From: Pelagimonas sp017744045
Lineage (GTDB): Bacteria > Pseudomonadota > Alphaproteobacteria > Rhodobacterales > Rhodobacteraceae
Length of the DNA stretch: 64,000 bases
NCBI RefSeq assembly: GCF_017744045.1
Contig: NZ_JAGHRD010000004.1
Strand: one strand, 5' to 3'
Positions 60,879 through 64,000 of this stretch are shown piece after piece. The number at the start of each line of letters is the position of its first letter. Position 1 is the stretch's first letter. A program made the translations under genes and the position numbers. The notes under the pieces are model-generated. The model worked only from the letters and a program-made list of their open reading frames with translations, was not told the DNA's origin and searched no databases.

Positions 60879-62000
60879 ATGTCGCATTCAGAGTCTCCGT
60901 TCGAAACGACCAAAACCAAGGAGAACCACCGCTTTCCCTGTGATCAATGCGGGGCCGATTTCCGCTTTGATCCGGATGCGGGGCAGATGGTTTGCGATTT
61001 TTGCGGCAATACCGGCGAAGTCGTGGATGACAGCCCTTGGACCAGCGGGATCAAGGAGTTGGATTTCAAGGCGGCGATCAACAACCTCCTGCCCTTGCAA
61101 GAGATTGAAGAAGTCCGCGTCTCAAAATGCCCGAACTGCGCGGCAGAGGTTGAGTTTGATCCCGAAGTCCACGCTTCTGAATGTCCATTCTGCGCCACCC
61201 CAGTTGTGACTGATACCGGGTCGCATCGCCATATCAAGCCCAAGGGCCTCCTGCCCTTTGCGCTGGACGAAGAGACCGCGCGCGATTCCATGACCGATTG
61301 GTTGGGCGGGCTTTGGTTTGCACCAAACGGATTGCAGGAATACGCCAAAAAGGGGCGCAAGCTAACCGGAATCTATGTGCCCTATTGGACCTATGATGCC
61401 GACACCGCGTCACGATATTCAGGCGAGCGCGGAACGATCTATTACGAAACCCGAACGGTGATGCGGGATGGCAAACAGGTTCAGGAACGGGTTCAAAAGA
61501 TCCGCTGGAGCCCGGTTTCCGGCCGCGTGGCGCGGTTCTTTGATGACGTCCTGGTTCTGGCCTCCAAAGCCTTGCCCAAGCGTTATACAGATGCGCTGGA
61601 ACCCTGGGATCTGAGTGCTTTGGAACCCTACCGCCCTGAATTCCTGGCCGGTTTCCGCGCTGAAGGGTATCAGGTTGACCTTGATGACGGCTTTGACGAG
61701 GCCCGCGCGATCATGGATCGTCAGATCCGACGCGATGTGAAATTCGATATTGGCGGAGATCGCCAACGCATTCATGGCATCGACACCAAGGTTTCTGACG
61801 TGACCTTCAAACATATCCTTCTGCCGGTCTGGATGGCGGCCTACAAGTATCGAGGCAAAAGCTATCGCTTTGTGGTCAATGGCCGAACGGGCCGCGTGCA
61901 GGGCGAACGGCCTTGGTCCGCCTGGAAGATCACTTTTGCCGTTATTTTGGGGCTGATCGTGGCCGCCGGAATCGGCTATGTCGTCGCGATGAACCAATAG
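60879..62000 (+). CDS. Double zinc-ribbon protein with C-terminal membrane anchor
   Basis: A 373-residue protein. The first ribbon is Cys21-x2-Cys24 with Cys39-x2-Cys42 (FPCDQCGADF, VCDFCG); the second is Cys84-x2-Cys87 with Cys102-x2-Cys105. A central beta-rich domain contains YVPYWTYDADTASRYSGERG, found in 'primosomal/TFIIB-like zinc ribbon' membrane proteins that go with SPFH genes (YdjH-like). One membrane helix is at the end (about 350-368). Likely inner-membrane associated with ribbons in the cytoplasm. Confidence 0.85.
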   Translation: MSHSESPFETTKTKENHRFPCDQCGADFRFDPDAGQMVCDFCGNTGEVVDDSPWTSGIKELDFKAAINNLLPLQEIEEVRVSKCPNCAAEVEFDPEVHASECPFCATPVVTDTGSHRHIKPKGLLPFALDEETARDSMTDWLGGLWFAPNGLQEYAKKGRKLTGIYVPYWTYDADTASRYSGERGTIYYETRTVMRDGKQVQERVQKIRWSPVSGRVARFFDDVLVLASKALPKRYTDALEPWDLSALEPYRPEFLAGFRAEGYQVDLDDGFDEARAIMDRQIRRDVKFDIGGDRQRIHGIDTKVSDVTFKHILLPVWMAAYKYRGKSYRFVVNGRTGRVQGERPWSAWKITFAVILGLIVAAGIGYVVAMNQ

Positions 62001-62009
62001 GAACACATC

Positions 62010-62453
62010 ATGCGAGCTTTGTTGCAGCGCGTCTCTGAGGCGCGGGTTGAGGTCGATGGCGAGATCATCGGAGAGATCGGCGAAGGCCTGTTGATCCTGA
62101 TTTGTGCCATGCAGGGGGATGGTGAAGCGCAAGCGGATAAGCTGGCTGCCAAGATCGCCAAAATCCGGATCTTCAAAGATGAGGACGGCCGCATGAACCG
62201 ATCCTTGCTGGATATTGGCGGCAGCGCTCTGGTGGTGAGCCAGTTCACGCTGGCAGCCGATACCAAGCGCGGCAATCGCCCCGGATTTTCCACGGCGGCT
62301 GCTCCGGATGTGGGCGAGAAACTCTATGAGTATTTCGCCGAACAAGTAGCCGCGCAGGGCATTCCAGTTGCCAAAGGGCGGTTCGGGGCCGATATGCAGG
62401 TCAGCCTAACCAATGCCGGCCCGGTGACGATCTGGATGGACAGCGAGGCGTGA
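62010..62453 (+). CDS. dtd: D-aminoacyl-tRNA deacylase
   Basis: A 147-residue editing enzyme that hydrolyses D-amino acids (and glycine from tRNA-Ala). The catalytic motifs are SQFTLAADTKRGNRPGFS (about residues 77-94) and the cross-subunit NAGPVT near the C-terminus, both intact. AGGAAC precedes the ATG. It lies 9 bases after the zinc-ribbon gene, so it is probably transcribed with it. A tandem-hairpin repeat follows. Confidence 0.95.
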   Translation: MRALLQRVSEARVEVDGEIIGEIGEGLLILICAMQGDGEAQADKLAAKIAKIRIFKDEDGRMNRSLLDIGGSALVVSQFTLAADTKRGNRPGFSTAAAPDVGEKLYEYFAEQVAAQGIPVAKGRFGADMQVSLTNAGPVTIWMDSEA

Positions 62454-62458
62454 CGCCA

Positions 62459-62504
62459 CCAAAATCCATCCATGGATTTTGCAAATTCCGTCGACGGAAT
62501 TTGG
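62459..62504. repeat. Tandem-hairpin repeat, copy 3
   Basis: CC, hairpin AAAATCCATC-CATGGATTTT region (62461-62480, arms AAAATCCAT and ATGGATTTT), GC, hairpin AAATTCCGT-CG-ACGGAATTT (62483-62502), GG. It lies between the 3' ends of convergent dtd and the HlyD gene. Same layout as copies at 40773 and 52691. Confidence 0.85.
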
Positions 62505-62520
62505 AGCAACAAGCCCGCCC

Positions 62521-63702
62521 CTATGGTTCCCTAAAGGCCTCGCGCGATTTGTAGAGCGGTTTCAGCAGATACTGCAAAACCGTCTTTTCGCCTGTGTGCA
62601 ACTCCGCCTGCGCCTGCATGCCGGGGCGGATTTCCATCGCAATCTGACGATCTGTCATTGATGCGGTATCCACCCTGATCGAAACCTTGTAATGCGCTTC
62701 ACTTTCAGGGCGACGCTCATCCTTGAACGTGTCGGCCGAGATCACGTCGACGCGCCCCTTCAAGGTCCCATAAATCGTGTAATCATATGCCGTCAGCTTG
62801 ATCGTCGCCTCTTGGCCGGGGCGGATATTGGCGATGTTTTCGGGCTTTACCTGCGCCTCGACAAACAGCTCTTCATCCACCGGAATGATCTGCAAAATCT
62901 CTTCGCCGGGGCGCACGACGCCGCCAATCGTGGTCACACTGAGGTTATTGACGATCCCATGCATGGGCGAGGTCAGCACCGTGCGGTTCAACTGGTCCTG
63001 CGAAGCTTTCAGGTTTTGCTGCAAGGTCGCCAGCTCTTTCAGCGTATCCGAATATTCTTCGGCGCGGGCCAATTCGGTCTGCGTGACAATCTCGTCATAG
63101 GCTTTCTTGGCATCCGCATGGGCCTTGCGTGCCCGCGTGACCTCGATCAGGGCAACGACCTTTTTCTTCAGCAAGTTCTCCATCAGCTCCAGCTCACTGC
63201 TGGCCTGATCCAACACGCTGCGCGCACCGGTCGAACGGCTGAGGAAATCGGATTGGCGCGCGAAAAGCAGCGCCTCCTCTGACGCGACCATCTGAGGCGA
63301 GCGCATCGCCAAAGATGCGGGGACGTCAAAGCTTGACGCCCCCGCCAGTTCGGCCTCGAGCCGCAGGCGGCGGATCTCGAGGGCGGTGATCTGGTCGCTC
63401 AGGTCATCAACCGAGCTTTTGAACTGCGTACCATGCAACCGCGCCAGCACATCGCCGCGCAAAACTTCATCCCCTTCCTTGACCAGCAACTCTGACAGAA
63501 TGCCGCCTTCGAGGTTTTGGATGATTTGCGGACGCGAAGATGAAATGATCTCGCCCTCCGCACGAACAATTTCGTCTACCCAGGCGAAGGAAGCCCAGAT
63601 GACAAAGGCCCAGACCGAAATGGCACAAAGCCAGATCGTCATTGAGGGGCCCTTCATATCCTGCTGCAACTGCGCTGCGAGATTTGTCGAAGATACAGCC
63701 AT
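62521..63702 (-). CDS. HlyD-family type I secretion adaptor
   Basis: A 393-residue membrane fusion protein: one N-terminal membrane helix (about residues 22-42), a lipoyl/barrel half (EGGILSELLVKEGDEVLRGD), a long coiled coil (about 90-230, rich in Leu, Glu and Arg), then the second barrel half (SPMHGIVNNLSVTTIGGVVR, PGEEILQIIP). It bridges the ABC transporter and an outer-membrane TolC-like channel. The ATG at 63702 overlaps the upstream ATPase stop by one base; GTG at 63705 is also in frame. Confidence 0.9.
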   Translation of the reverse strand: MAVSSTNLAAQLQQDMKGPSMTIWLCAISVWAFVIWASFAWVDEIVRAEGEIISSSRPQIIQNLEGGILSELLVKEGDEVLRGDVLARLHGTQFKSSVDDLSDQITALEIRRLRLEAELAGASSFDVPASLAMRSPQMVASEEALLFARQSDFLSRSTGARSVLDQASSELELMENLLKKKVVALIEVTRARKAHADAKKAYDEIVTQTELARAEEYSDTLKELATLQQNLKASQDQLNRTVLTSPMHGIVNNLSVTTIGGVVRPGEEILQIIPVDEELFVEAQVKPENIANIRPGQEATIKLTAYDYTIYGTLKGRVDVISADTFKDERRPESEAHYKVSIRVDTASMTDRQIAMEIRPGMQAQAELHTGEKTVLQYLLKPLYKSREAFREP

Positions 63703-64000
63703 CACGCAGCCCCCTGCCCTACAATACCATTACCTGCGGCGCGCAGGTGATCGAGCACCTGATCACGCGGACCATCAATCGCCAGCCGACCATTGGCCAG
63801 GATCAAAGTGCGCGAGGCCAAAGACAAGATTGGCACACGGTGGGTGGCGATCACAGCCGTGCGCCCCTCAAGCCAGCTTTCCAGCCGCGAAATCAGCGTC
63901 TTTTCCAGCGTTTGATCCAAGGCTGCTGTCGGTTCATCCAGCAGACAAATATCCGGATCCTGCAACCAAAGCCGCGCCCAGCCGATGCTTTGACGCTGCC
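63702..64000 (-). CDS. Type I secretion ABC ATPase/permease (partial, C-terminal end)
   Basis: Only the last 98 codons are in the window, running off the right edge. The fragment begins inside the signature loop (QRQSIGWARLWLQ), followed by Walker B (ICLLDEPTAALD) and H-loop (VIATHRVPIL). This is the end of an HlyB/LapB-like exporter. With the HlyD partner it forms a type I secretion system, perhaps exporting an RTX-type protein encoded outside the window (inference). Confidence 0.85.
   Translation of the reverse strand, partial: QRQSIGWARLWLQDPDICLLDEPTAALDQTLEKTLISRLESWLEGRTAVIATHRVPILSLASRTLILANGRLAIDGPRDQVLDHLRAAGNGIVGQGAA

Noticed and set aside
61419..62345. Minus-strand open frame of 308 codons
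   Set aside because: It runs across the antisense of two unrelated real genes (zinc ribbon and dtd).
1..64000. CRISPR arrays, insertion sequences, prophage islands, tRNA or rRNA genes
   Set aside because: No regularly spaced repeats, transposase genes, phage structural gene sets or tRNA-like cloverleaf sequences were found on reading both strands.

Overview
The window looks like a chromosomal segment of an alphaproteobacterium of the Rhodobacterales (Roseobacter/Rhodobacteraceae type). This is an inference from gene content: class I lysyl-tRNA synthetase, a COQ9 family protein, DUF4864 and DUF2927 proteins, a DUF1127 gene, the rsmI/lpoA-like/yraN block, short alphaproteobacterial Psd and a ruvC-ruvA-ruvB run. 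Coding density is very high and there are no rRNA or tRNA genes, no CRISPR array and no insertion sequence. Most genes are ordinary core genes.

Layout. 1-3.6 kb: fragment of an unknown gene, a HugZ-like protein, a large beta-helix (pectate-lyase-3 type) protein without signal peptide, and a secreted DUF4864 protein. 3.7-8.6 kb: lysK, a TerB-like protein, two peptidoglycan enzymes (an L,D-transpeptidase and PBP4-type dacB) and nadD. 8.6-14.2 kb: two chemoreceptors flanking ettA, plus two small ORFs. 14.3-23 kb: comM/yifB, an esterase, gshB, yraN, rsmI, a divergent LpoA-like lipoprotein, and glnD. 23-30 kb: desaturase, psd-pssA (phosphatidylethanolamine synthesis), a secreted lysozyme-like protein, murJ, a degenerate rhomboid and trpS. 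30-36 kb: the ruvCAB run, a DUF1127 gene followed by a possible cuckoo-type small RNA, and prmA. 36-44 kb: MFS, YeeE/YedE and ABC-2 transporters, a DMT exporter, divergent hemE/hemC, and a quinone oxidoreductase. 44-54.8 kb: COQ9, rpsU, a DUF900 hydrolase, a SPOR-domain D,D-carboxypeptidase, HAD, clpS, an RsmC-like methyltransferase, an SDR, hemF, two pseudouridine synthases and tadA. Haem synthesis thus appears at two places (hemE/hemC and hemF).

The most unusual block is 54.8-62.0 kb: a small membrane protein, two paralogous XpaC-like membrane proteins, a 29-codon single-helix micro-ORF, TelA, a DUF2927 lipoprotein, an SPFH protein fused to a C-terminal GYF_2 domain, a stand-alone CZB zinc-binding protein on the opposite strand, and a double zinc-ribbon protein with a C-terminal membrane anchor. 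I read this as a candidate membrane-associated stress or metal-sensing module. The families are recognised, but the combined function is not established. The window ends in a type I secretion pair (HlyD adaptor and a truncated ABC ATPase).

Non-coding structure worth attention: a dispersed tandem-hairpin repeat of 46-48 bases occurs three times, each time exactly between the 3' ends of two convergent genes (40.8, 52.7 and 62.5 kb). Two protein families also show loss of catalytic residues: the rhomboid lacks Ser, His and Asn, and the SDR next to hemF lacks the catalytic Lys.
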